Below, piece after piece: positions 36,624 through 45,119 of a stretch of DNA of 64,000 nucleotides (positions are counted from its first letter, which is position 1; the number at the start of each line of letters is the position of its first letter). Under the pieces are notes generated by a model. It was not told the DNA's origin. It made no database searches and worked only from the letters and a program-made list of their open reading frames with translations. The stretch comes from Rhodospirillaceae bacterium (lineage in GTDB: Bacteria; Pseudomonadota; Alphaproteobacteria; MPNO01; UBA2964): assembly GCA_002709075.1 (NCBI GenBank), contig PAPV01000020.1:60200-124199 (forward strand), read 5' to 3'. The translations under genes were made by a program, and so were the position numbers.

Positions 36624-36870
36624 TTACGTTGTCATTTGAAAATAGTTAAGATAACCCTGCGTTGGATTTCTCGTCATAATGCGTTGAAGATGTGCCGGGT
36701 CAGGGATGATTGCGTGTAGAGTATTCAGAAAAATTTCCATCGTTTGGAATTTGTTGCATTTCAACATTGTTTTCGTGAAGCCAGTCGGATCCCCAAATAA
36801 CTTGATCGGGTGCAGCAGTTGCAACTGCTTTTCCCATTTCAATTATATCAGGGTACATCGGTTTCGGCAC
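36624..36870 (-). pseudogene. C-terminal remnant of an amidohydrolase (2-pyrone-4,6-dicarboxylate hydrolase-like)
   Basis: Reading the minus strand from 36870 gives MYPDIIEMGKAVATAAP followed by QVIWGSDWLHEN, the C-terminal barrel signature of amidohydrolase_2/LigI enzymes (strand ending in WGSDW-H). After IPNDGNF the frame is broken at the A-run at 36729-36733. The next frame continues LNTLHAIIPDPAHLQRIMTRNP, the normal helix and NPxxLY-like end, to a stop at 36624. The N-terminal two-thirds are absent upstream, where all frames are closed. So it is a truncated, frameshifted relic. LigI-type hydrolases act in aromatic catabolism, which fits the Rieske oxygenase next door. Confidence 0.7.
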
Positions 36871-37593
36871 ATTTAGTTAAGTGTTTTGGGTCCATAGTAC
36901 ATCGGTTCAAGTAATTTTGTCTAAAACCTATCGTTTTTTAGCAAATCAAGTAAAAGTAAAAACTTGATGATTAATTTCATCGCAGGTTTACAGCAGGCTA
37001 TATGATCGAAAGATGTTGAAATCTATATTTTCCGGATTAACTAATCGAAGATGCTTAGTTGCTTTGACTCTAAATATAAAACTAGAAAAAAACGAATCTC
37101 TTTAGTTTTGAAAGGCAACATTTAAGCGTCAATAGTTCCTAATTTTGCAGACATAAGTGAGAAGCGAGCACCGCGGACTCCGAACTCATGCATTAATTCT
37201 CATTCCTTATCTAATATTTTTTGTAAATTTTATTATCCCTCAAACGCTCTCACCAAAAACCTTAATCGTATCCAGAATTGCCCCATCATTAAAATCTGGA
37301 TAGTTGATTGTGAACAAATGTCTTGCTGCAAAAACATTTGTATCGTGAAATTGACAATTTCTAATAGAATGATTTTTTACATATTTTCATAGTTTGTTGG
37401 TGTTTAAATTTAGCAGTCAAATTATGAGGTTGCGATGTGCATTTAGTTGGGTCACAGTAAGGTGAATAAATGAAGAAATCAAAAATTAAAAAGCAGGGTT
37501 GAATGGATTTTCACAGCATGCTTCCTAGGATGGAGGCAAGTTCTACGATAAAATATGTTATAGATTGTTTTAAGCATTACTTTCTTGCATCCA
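36871..37593. other. noncoding gap upstream of the Rieske gene
   Basis: About 720 AT-rich bases with stops in all frames. It probably contains decayed remains of the amidohydrolase gene and the promoter of the Rieske oxygenase operon. I could not trace further homology. Confidence 0.5.
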
Positions 37594-38895
37594 ATGCTTA
37601 AAGCAGAAGACAATTTTAAAATTACGCAAACCGGTCCTGATAGTTCTGCCGGTAGGCTTTTACGTCGTTATTGGCAACCCGTAGGTTTAGAGCAAGAGCT
37701 GGAACATATAAGACCAGCAAAACCTATTCGTGTGCTAGGGGAAGACCTCGTGCTCTTCCGTGATACTGATGGTGAGATTGGGCTAGTTGGTAGGTATTGT
37801 CCTCATCGTGGTGTTGACCTTGCTTACGGTCGCTTGGAGCATGGGGGGCTAAGGTGCCTTTTCCATGGGTGGTTATTTGATAGGAAGGGCGCTTGTTTAG
37901 AACAGCCAGCCGAGCCTATAGAAAGTAATTATTATAAAAAGATACACCATAAGGCGTATCCTTGCCGAGTAATAAATGGAATGATATTTGCTTGGATGGG
38001 CCCCGCCAATTCTCCTCCAATGCCAGTATTAGATGCGCTTAATGCACCTGAAAGCCATTGCTTTGCTTATAAAGGACTTATAGAGGCTAACTGGCTTCAA
38101 GCCACTGAGGTTGGAATAGACCCCGCCCATGCATCCTTTTTGCATCGATTTTTTGAAGATGATGATCCGTCAGATAGTTATGGCCAACAATTCCGAGATA
38201 CAACTGTCGGAGCAAAAATTCCGGTTACAGAACTTCTTCGAAAGCATCATCGGCCAGAGATTACTATCGAAAAAACCGACTATGGTTTGAGAATTTTTGC
38301 TCGTCGTGATCTTCAATCTGCGGGCCAGCATATAAGAGTAACTAATCTTGTTTTCCCCAGTGCAATTGTTATTCCCATGCAAACTGACATGACAATAACT
38401 CAGTGGCATGTTCCAATCGATAATGAGAGAACATATTGGTATGGACTTTTTTGCTCATATGGGGAGGCAGTTGATAAAGCAAAAATGAAAGAGCAACGAG
38501 ATGCTCTGTATGATACACATATTTATAGACCTAAGAGAAATAGTGAAAACGGATATGGGTTTAATCCAGACGAACAAAAAAAAGTAACTTATACCGGCAT
38601 GGGAATGGATATCAATGTTCATGATAATTGGGCAGTTGAGTCTCCAGGACCCATACAAGATCGTACTAAAGAGCACCTTGGAACCACTGATCGCGCGATT
38701 ATTGCTAATCGTAGAACTTTGTTACAGAGAATAGATGAATTAGAAAATGGGAAAGAGCCACCAGTCCCAAAGTTTGAGGATGGCCCACCTCTGGCTATAG
38801 ATACATTGTGTTCTGCTGATGACTGGAAATCGTTTTGGAGAACAACTGCAGAAGGACGCAGGCAAAGCGCCTCGTGGGCTGCGGGATCGGACTAA
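37594..38895 (+). CDS. Rieske non-heme iron oxygenase, alpha subunit (phthalate 4,5-dioxygenase-like)
   Basis: Ring-hydroxylating or O-demethylating oxygenase. The Rieske [2Fe-2S] site is C69-x-H71 (CPHRGVDLAYGRLE) and C88-x2-H91 (CLFHGW). The mononuclear iron site is DPAHASFLH around residues 180-190, with the two His of the facial triad. The C-terminal half has the LigXa/phthalate-oxygenase look, with a partly conserved ending. It needs a reductase, none of which is seen in this window. The start is ATG at 37594 (TTG at 37585 would add three residues). The stop is one base before the next ATG, so it is coupled to the ligase gene. Confidence 0.9.
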   Translation: MLKAEDNFKITQTGPDSSAGRLLRRYWQPVGLEQELEHIRPAKPIRVLGEDLVLFRDTDGEIGLVGRYCPHRGVDLAYGRLEHGGLRCLFHGWLFDRKGACLEQPAEPIESNYYKKIHHKAYPCRVINGMIFAWMGPANSPPMPVLDALNAPESHCFAYKGLIEANWLQATEVGIDPAHASFLHRFFEDDDPSDSYGQQFRDTTVGAKIPVTELLRKHHRPEITIEKTDYGLRIFARRDLQSAGQHIRVTNLVFPSAIVIPMQTDMTITQWHVPIDNERTYWYGLFCSYGEAVDKAKMKEQRDALYDTHIYRPKRNSENGYGFNPDEQKKVTYTGMGMDINVHDNWAVESPGPIQDRTKEHLGTTDRAIIANRRTLLQRIDELENGKEPPVPKFEDGPPLAIDTLCSADDWKSFWRTTAEGRRQSASWAAGSD

Positions 38896-38896
38896 T

Positions 38897-40363
38897 ATGA
38901 TCGAAGAAACTCGTCCAAGCAAAACTAAATTCATTGAAAAGTATAATCTTTGGGATCACGAGCAAAAAGCAGCAGCGGCTGAAGTTTGCAATAGAATTAA
39001 CTTGGAAGATTTAACATCTGTAAGATTTTCTTTTGCAGATCAACATGGAATATTGCGCGGAAAAACAATAGTCGCTGATGCGGTCACTGATGTTTTTGAA
39101 GATGGTGTAAATGTAACAACTAGTTTATTAGCCAAAGACACTTCCCACAAAACCGTTTTTCCTGTGTGGGAAAAAGGTGCAGGTATGGGTTTAAGTCACA
39201 TGGAAGGAGCAGGTGATATCTATCTAGTTCCTGATCCGGCGACATTTAAAATTTTGCCTTGGGCCTCAAAAACAGGATGGATCCAATGCGACATTTATTT
39301 TTCTGATGGTTCTCCCGTGCCATTTTGTACTCGCCGTATATTGCGAAATCAGCTAAAGAAACTGGCAGAGTCCGGCAAAGAGATGATTGTTGGGATCGAA
39401 GTTGAATTTCATGTTATGAAATTAGATGATCCTTCTCTTGCACCAGTGCAATCAGGTCAACCTCCTGAGCCACCAAAAGTCAGTTTGATGGCACACGGAT
39501 TTCAGTATTTAACTGAGATAAGAGTGGATGAAGTAGAGCCAATTATCTCAGTTTTACAATCTGATTTGCTCGCTCTTGGTCTTCCACTTCGATCCGTAGA
39601 GGTAGAGTTTGGTCCCAGTCAAATTGAATTCACGTTCAAGCCTTTAGAGGGCCTGGCTGCTGCTGACTTAATGATAATATTTCGCAGTGCTGTGAAGCAG
39701 ATATGCCGTCGCCATGGATATCATGCAACATTTATGTGTCGTCCGAATATCCAAAATGTTTTCGCGAGCGGTTGGCATTTGCACCAATCTCTTCGCGAAA
39801 AGAAAACTGGTAAAAATCTTTTTGTTCCTAAAAGCAAGAGACAAAAATTTTTGTCAGAAACAGGGCTAAATTATATCGGTGGTATATTACAATATGCAAT
39901 AGATAGTTCGGTATTTACCACACCTACTATTAATGGGTACAAACGATACCGTCCGTTTACTTTAGCACCTGATCGAATCGTTTGGGGGGCTGATAATAAA
40001 GGTGCTATGGTACGGGCAATTGGCGGAACTGAAAATTTGGCATCAAGAGTTGAAAATCGAGTGGGCGAACCCGCGGCCAATCCATATCTATATATTGTGT
40101 CTCAATTATTAAGTGGCTTGGAGGGAATTAAGGGGAAAGTTGATCCTGGGTTACCTTCCTCTACACCTTACGATACAGATGCTCCACAATTGCCGAGAAG
40201 TCTTGAAGAAGCAATCTCTGCACTAAGAAAAAGTCGGTTTTACCGAAATGCACTAGGGAATCAATTTGTAGATTACATAGTTGCGATTAAAGCTGCGGAA
40301 GTTTCCCGGTTCTTATCCGATGTTACAGACTGGGAACAAAAGGAATATTTTGAAATATTTTAA
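38897..40363 (+). CDS. glutamine synthetase-family (gamma-glutamyl ligase-like) protein
   Basis: A 488-residue GS-fold ATP-dependent ligase. The N-terminal beta-grasp has SVRFSFADQHGILRGKTIVADAV. The catalytic domain shows GIEVEFHVM (metal Glu), VEVEFGPSQIEFTF, SGWHLHQSLREK (the GxHxH segment) and NGYKRYRPFTLAPDRIVWG, where the usual NRxA...R reads DNKGAMVRA. This is divergent from GlnA. Such paralogues glutamylate amines such as putrescine, ethanolamine or aniline. Its ATG lies one base after the Rieske stop, strongly suggesting a shared pathway in which an amine is glutamylated before or after oxygenation. The substrate is inference. Confidence 0.87.
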   Translation: MIEETRPSKTKFIEKYNLWDHEQKAAAAEVCNRINLEDLTSVRFSFADQHGILRGKTIVADAVTDVFEDGVNVTTSLLAKDTSHKTVFPVWEKGAGMGLSHMEGAGDIYLVPDPATFKILPWASKTGWIQCDIYFSDGSPVPFCTRRILRNQLKKLAESGKEMIVGIEVEFHVMKLDDPSLAPVQSGQPPEPPKVSLMAHGFQYLTEIRVDEVEPIISVLQSDLLALGLPLRSVEVEFGPSQIEFTFKPLEGLAAADLMIIFRSAVKQICRRHGYHATFMCRPNIQNVFASGWHLHQSLREKKTGKNLFVPKSKRQKFLSETGLNYIGGILQYAIDSSVFTTPTINGYKRYRPFTLAPDRIVWGADNKGAMVRAIGGTENLASRVENRVGEPAANPYLYIVSQLLSGLEGIKGKVDPGLPSSTPYDTDAPQLPRSLEEAISALRKSRFYRNALGNQFVDYIVAIKAAEVSRFLSDVTDWEQKEYFEIF

Positions 40364-40371
40364 AGAACGAA

Positions 40372-42000
40372 TTATGCCGGTTGAGCAGCCAACCCAAGAA
40401 TTAAATCGGATGCACGTTCTGCCATAGCTATCACTGGTGCATTTATATTTCCGCCAGGCATATCTGGCATAACCGAAGCGTCCACAACCCGTAATCCAGA
40501 AATCCCTCGAACAGTTAAATTAGGACTTACAACCGCGTGTATGTCAGAGTCAGGACCCATCTTGCATGTTCCCAGTGGATGGTGAACTGTCCAAGCGTTT
40601 TTACGGATGAATGCGTCGATTTCTTTTCGGTTTTTGCAATCATTACCAGGATTAAGTTCACTGCCCCGGAAAGGATCAAGAGATTTTTGCGCTGCTACAT
40701 CTCGAACCATTTCAAATCCGGTGCGGAGGGTGTTCCAATCTTCAAGCTCTGAAAGAAAATTTTGCTTAATTGCGACTGGATGTCTCGGGTTGTCCGAACG
40801 CAGCTCTATTTCACCTCGGCTTTTAGGGTGGAGTAAAACTGGTCGGCACATGAAAGCGTCCTTGGGACGTTTACGTATGCCCGGAAACCAAGGTTGGCTC
40901 TCAGGCGGAACAAACCTGGTCAAGAACTGTATATCCGGTTGCGGAAGATTTTCATTTGATTTAAGGAATGCCATCACCGGACCGGGCATTTCCGTTGCAT
41001 AACCTGTACCAAAAAAATAGGCTTGAAGCATGGCCAATGCAATTCGGTCGTAACGAAGATAACCGACAAAAGGCCCATCTGATTTTCGCTCATATTCTAT
41101 ACCCACTGAAAGATGATCCTGCAAATTTTTTCCAACTCCAGGGAGATCTATGTAAGTTTTTATTCCATGCTTTTTAAGATTTTCAGCCGGTCCAATTCCT
41201 GACAACATCAATAATTGTGGGGAATTAATGACACCACCTGATAGAATCACTTCCTTATCTGCAAAAGCGGAGACCATTTTTGATCCATTAGCCAACTCTA
41301 ATCCTTTTGCACGGCTATTCTCTAAAAGAATACGGAGTGCCATAGTATTTCTTAAAATTGTAAGATTGCTTCTTTTTTGTGCTGGCCTCAAATACCCCAC
41401 AGATGCGCTACAACGTCGGCCATTACCAACTGTAGACTGCATCATACAAAAGCCTTCGTTTTTTTTGCCATTGTAGTCTTCGTTAAATTTATATCCTGCC
41501 TCTTTGCCAGCTTCAAACCACGCATCTACTAACGGATCTGAATAACGATTACGGGTAGTAGTAATAGGTCCACTGCTGCCGCGGAAAGTGCTTTTTTCTT
41601 CCTGCCAATTCTCTTGTCGTTTAAAATACGGAAGTAAATTTTTATAAGACCAACCCTCGCATCCTTGTCTTTCCCATCGGTTAAAATCCTCAGGATGGCA
41701 GCGAACATAGGCCATAGCATTTATGGAGGAGCATCCCCCAATGACTTTACCTCTCGCGCATTCTATTTTGCGTTGATTTAGTTGTGGTTCAGGCTCGGTG
41801 AAATATCCCCAATCATGAAGTCGATCAAACAGTATTCGACCCCAACCTAAGGGAACATGGATTAGAGGATTCCAATCTCTTCCGCCGGCTTCTACTAATA
41901 AAACGGTTTTAGTTCCATCTTGAGACAATCGGTTAGCAAGCGTGCAGCCGGCAGAGCCAGCTCCCACAATTATATAATTGTATGTATTATGATTTTCCAC
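40372..42000 (-). CDS. GMC-family FAD-dependent oxidoreductase (choline dehydrogenase-like)
   Basis: Alcohol or polyol oxidase/dehydrogenase. FAD-binding YIIVGAGSAGCTLANRLSQDG at the N-terminus, GMC signature 1 around GRGKVIGGCSSINAMAYVRCHP, signature 2 GGVINSPQLLMLSGIGP, and the catalytic His in WTVHHPLGTCKMGP followed by GNINAPVIAMAERASD. The length is 542. Start GTG at 42000 has GAGAAAG before it. It is the last gene of the dctQ-dctM-dctP run on this strand and probably oxidises the imported compound. It is convergent with the ligase gene (8 bases between stops). Confidence 0.9.
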   Translation of the reverse strand: MENHNTYNYIIVGAGSAGCTLANRLSQDGTKTVLLVEAGGRDWNPLIHVPLGWGRILFDRLHDWGYFTEPEPQLNQRKIECARGKVIGGCSSINAMAYVRCHPEDFNRWERQGCEGWSYKNLLPYFKRQENWQEEKSTFRGSSGPITTTRNRYSDPLVDAWFEAGKEAGYKFNEDYNGKKNEGFCMMQSTVGNGRRCSASVGYLRPAQKRSNLTILRNTMALRILLENSRAKGLELANGSKMVSAFADKEVILSGGVINSPQLLMLSGIGPAENLKKHGIKTYIDLPGVGKNLQDHLSVGIEYERKSDGPFVGYLRYDRIALAMLQAYFFGTGYATEMPGPVMAFLKSNENLPQPDIQFLTRFVPPESQPWFPGIRKRPKDAFMCRPVLLHPKSRGEIELRSDNPRHPVAIKQNFLSELEDWNTLRTGFEMVRDVAAQKSLDPFRGSELNPGNDCKNRKEIDAFIRKNAWTVHHPLGTCKMGPDSDIHAVVSPNLTVRGISGLRVVDASVMPDMPGGNINAPVIAMAERASDLILGLAAQPA

Positions 42001-42084
42001 TTCAGAACTTTCTCTGGAACGAGGGGAGGAAATTCACCCCCCCCTTTGAAGAACCAGATCTTTAGTTGTAAAAGTCGTCTTTAT

Positions 42085-43089
42085 TTAAGGTGCAGATGTT
42101 GAGGTCGTTTTCAGAACATCAGTAAGTACCTTATACATTTTTGATGTCTTAGGATTTTTTCCTAAAAACTCATCCCCCAAGGGAGCAAGGGATTGCATTA
42201 TTTTTTTCTGATCTGCAGAGGACAATCGAATTACTTCCGCACCATTTTTTTTCCATAGATCCTCAGCTTTCTTATTTGCTTCGAATGCATATTTTGCTGC
42301 AAAAACCTCTGCATCCTTACCTGTGTTTACAACGAGTGTCTGAAGATTTTTTGGAAGCTTATTCATCCATCGTTTTGAAATAAATAGAACACTAGGAATA
42401 GTACCAGTTTCCGTTAAAGTGATGAATTTCGTTGTTGTAAAAAACTTTGATGCGCCCATCACTACTGCTGAACTACGACAGGCATCTATTGTTTTTCTTT
42501 GCAATGCGGGTAGCACTTCAAGATAGGGCATGGGAACGCCTGTCATACCTAGCGTGCTGGCTAATTTACTCTCCATTTTAGTTGCTAAGACCCTGATTTT
42601 TAATCCCTTAAAATCCGAGAGATTTCTTACTGGCTTCCTCGAAGCAATCACAGTAGGACCATAATTGTATATAGAAACACCAATTATCCCATGTTTCTCA
42701 GCAAGTTTTAAATAAGGCTCTCTAAATTTTGGATTTGTAAAAGCATTATTTGCATGCCAAAAGCTCTTATATTTTCCTGGTGCATCAGGAACCTGAAAAG
42801 CCACATTCATTCCGGATAAAAATCCTGGGGGTGACGCATAGGCCGCTTGTGCTCCAATTTTAAGGTTCTCAAGCTGGCGAGGAATTTTTCCGAGTTGTCC
42901 TGCTGGGAAAACCTTTGCCTGTATTTTTCCGCCACTACGTTTGTTAATGAGCTTGGCATAATGTTTAGCAAAGGCATGTTGAGGGTCATTTATTGTTACC
43001 ATTCCAATATTCATCTTGAATTCGGCTTGGGCACCACCGATGAATGCACATGAGGCTAACAAAGAGGCAAACAAAGTTACTTTTTTCAT
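42085..43089 (-). CDS. dctP: TRAP transporter solute-binding protein (DctP family)
   Basis: Periplasmic receptor of a classical TRAP transporter. A signal peptide (MKKVTLFASLLASCAF to GGAQA) is followed by NIGMVTINDPQHAFAKHYAKLINKRSGGKIQAKVFPAGQLG, the pocket Arg region GLKIRVLATKMESKLASTLG, and MPYLEVLPALQRKTIDACRSS. Length 334 is normal. It follows dctM by 56 bases and precedes the GMC gene by about 85. DctP receptors generally bind carboxylates via the conserved Arg; the exact ligand is unknown. Confidence 0.92.
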   Translation of the reverse strand: MKKVTLFASLLASCAFIGGAQAEFKMNIGMVTINDPQHAFAKHYAKLINKRSGGKIQAKVFPAGQLGKIPRQLENLKIGAQAAYASPPGFLSGMNVAFQVPDAPGKYKSFWHANNAFTNPKFREPYLKLAEKHGIIGVSIYNYGPTVIASRKPVRNLSDFKGLKIRVLATKMESKLASTLGMTGVPMPYLEVLPALQRKTIDACRSSAVVMGASKFFTTTKFITLTETGTIPSVLFISKRWMNKLPKNLQTLVVNTGKDAEVFAAKYAFEANKKAEDLWKKNGAEVIRLSSADQKKIMQSLAPLGDEFLGKNPKTSKMYKVLTDVLKTTSTSAP

Positions 43090-43145
43090 TAAATTTAACT
43101 CCCTATTTCAAAGTTTGATTTCTTATTTATCTAATAACGATATTA

Positions 43146-44450
43146 TCAACCTAAAATTCTGACAAGTACAAGTGACAGATCAGGCCAATAGGAAATTACC
43201 CCTAAGGCAAGTAAATTTATACCTATGAAGGGCAAAAGCCCAGGGTAAAGGCTTGATAACGGCACTTTAAATAACGCCTGTGTTATAAATATATTGAGAC
43301 CAAATGGCGGAGTAAACATCCCAATACTTACATTAACTGTCATAATAATTCCAAAGTGAACAGGATCAATCCCAGCTGCAAGAATTACAGGTTTTAGGAT
43401 AGGGGCTAGTACGAGTATTGCGGATGCTGGATCTAGAACACAGCCTACTGCAAGTAAAAAAAGATTAATGATAAGTAGAACCATCCAAGGTGAGAGGCCA
43501 AGATTATCAATCCAACTGACTATTTCCTGTGGGACGCCGGCAATGGTAAGTAATCTGGAGAATAAAGTTGCTGCTCCAACAATTATTAAAACCTGTGCTG
43601 TTAGATAAATTGACTCGATGATTACTTTCCACAGGCCCCTAAAATTAAGGTCAGCATAAATCCACATGGCTACAATTATAGCATAAAGACACGAAACTCC
43701 GGCTGCTTCAGTAGGCGAAAAAATACCAGCATAGATCCCTCCAAGAATAATTACTGGCGTACCTAATGCCCAAACACCTGCTTTTGTTTTGCGAGCAACA
43801 TTCTTTACTTGGAATTTAGATCCCTCTCTAATACCTCTTTGTTTTGCATAAAAATAAATATACACCCCCATGCAAAATGCAATAAACAAACCAGGCAAAA
43901 TACCAGCTATGAAAAGATGACGCACTGACTCCTCAGCTGCTGCCCCATATAAAATCATAGCGATGGACGGCGGAATTATGCCAGCAATCGCACCTGAGGA
44001 GGCCAGAAGCCCACTAGCAAAACGCTCCGGATATCCTTTTTCGCGAAGTGAAGGAAATAACATCCCCCCTATTGCAGCAACAGTTGCAGGACTAGAGCCG
44101 GAAATAGCACCAAAAATAGTGCATGCCCCGACCGTAGTGAGTGCCAAGCTCCCTCTTATAGCACCTAATAAAGAAATAACCCATTCAACAAGCCTGCGCG
44201 AAATACCACCCTGAGCCATTATTGCGCCAGCAAAGATAAAAAATGGGACAGCAATAAGCTTATAATTGTCTACACTACCAAAAAGTTCAATCTGAACCAT
44301 AGTTATAGGTAGGTCCATTATGAAAAAGATTGTAATAATGGATGAGAGCATAAGGATTACAAAAATTGGAAACCCCAGAACTAACAAAACAAGGGGTAAA
44401 ACACCCATTACGAGAAAAAGTTCCAAGGCCGATACTCTCCTAAAGTTCAC
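43146..44450 (-). CDS. dctM: TRAP transporter large permease (DctM)
   Basis: The 12-helix transport subunit of about 434 residues. Conserved elements include PFFIFAGAIMAQGGISRRLVEW, TTVGACTIFGAISGSSPATVAAIGGMLFPSLREKGYPERFASGLLASSGAIAGIIPPSIAMILYG, and the second-half MTVNVSIGMFTPPFGLNIF. The start is taken as GTG at 44450, overlapping dctQ by 11 bases. TTG at 44426 is an alternative, with AGGAG about 10 bases before it. It works with dctQ and dctP. Confidence 0.94.
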   Translation of the reverse strand: MNFRRVSALELFLVMGVLPLVLLVLGFPIFVILMLSSIITIFFIMDLPITMVQIELFGSVDNYKLIAVPFFIFAGAIMAQGGISRRLVEWVISLLGAIRGSLALTTVGACTIFGAISGSSPATVAAIGGMLFPSLREKGYPERFASGLLASSGAIAGIIPPSIAMILYGAAAEESVRHLFIAGILPGLFIAFCMGVYIYFYAKQRGIREGSKFQVKNVARKTKAGVWALGTPVIILGGIYAGIFSPTEAAGVSCLYAIIVAMWIYADLNFRGLWKVIIESIYLTAQVLIIVGAATLFSRLLTIAGVPQEIVSWIDNLGLSPWMVLLIINLFLLAVGCVLDPASAILVLAPILKPVILAAGIDPVHFGIIMTVNVSIGMFTPPFGLNIFITQALFKVPLSSLYPGLLPFIGINLLALGVISYWPDLSLVLVRILG

Positions 44451-44976
44451 CCAAAGTGTTTTTTGATTGTGATGTAGTATTTAGCAAAGATTCAACCTGT
44501 TCAGCTTCCTTGTCCAATTCACCGTGCAGATTTTTTGAAAATCTTATGACAATACATCCGACTATTACAAAAAAAGAAATAGGAATAATAGAATGCAACC
44601 AGTTCATGGGAATTTCAGCAACTTGACTCACATGTGTAAGATCTCCGATCGCAATGAATGATTGATAAACTATGATTGCTCCAATACCGCAAAAAGCGAT
44701 AATTCCAAAGCCATTCACCAAGATTTGACAGATACCGGTTAGCTTGCGCGATATGAGATTCATTTTAAGGTGCCCTCCGTCCCACGTAATAAGGATGCTT
44801 CCAAGATAAACCAACCAGACTAGGACATATCCTAAAATTTCCTCCGCCCAAATAATTGGTGCAAGGAATACATACCTGCCAATTGAGTTAGCAACAATTA
44901 GGAACACGCTTCCCAAGAGGATAATAGAGAGAAAACCTCTCACAAAAGATAAAAAATATTGGGGTATCATTTTCAT
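44440..44976 (-). CDS. dctQ: TRAP transporter small permease (DctQ)
   Basis: A 178-residue protein with four membrane helices (residues about 14-30, 38-60, 82-104 and 122-148), with the family pattern FLAPIIWAEEILGYVLVWLVYLGSIL where the acidic pair follows the Trp. It begins the dctQ-dctM-dctP-GMC operon. The gap of 143 bases to the divergent LLM oxidoreductase gene presumably holds promoters for both. Confidence 0.9.
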   Translation of the reverse strand: MKMIPQYFLSFVRGFLSIILLGSVFLIVANSIGRYVFLAPIIWAEEILGYVLVWLVYLGSILITWDGGHLKMNLISRKLTGICQILVNGFGIIAFCGIGAIIVYQSFIAIGDLTHVSQVAEIPMNWLHSIIPISFFVIVGCIVIRFSKNLHGELDKEAEQVESLLNTTSQSKNTLGEL

Positions 44977-45119
44977 TATTACATTTTTAATTAAAAAAAT
45001 AGAGTTAACAAGGGCTATAAATTTTTCTTATTTTACAAAATTAAATTCTATCAATATCGTACAAACCTGGAAACGACTTTTAAGTGTGGAACCAGTATAC
45101 TAAGAATGCACAGGACAAC

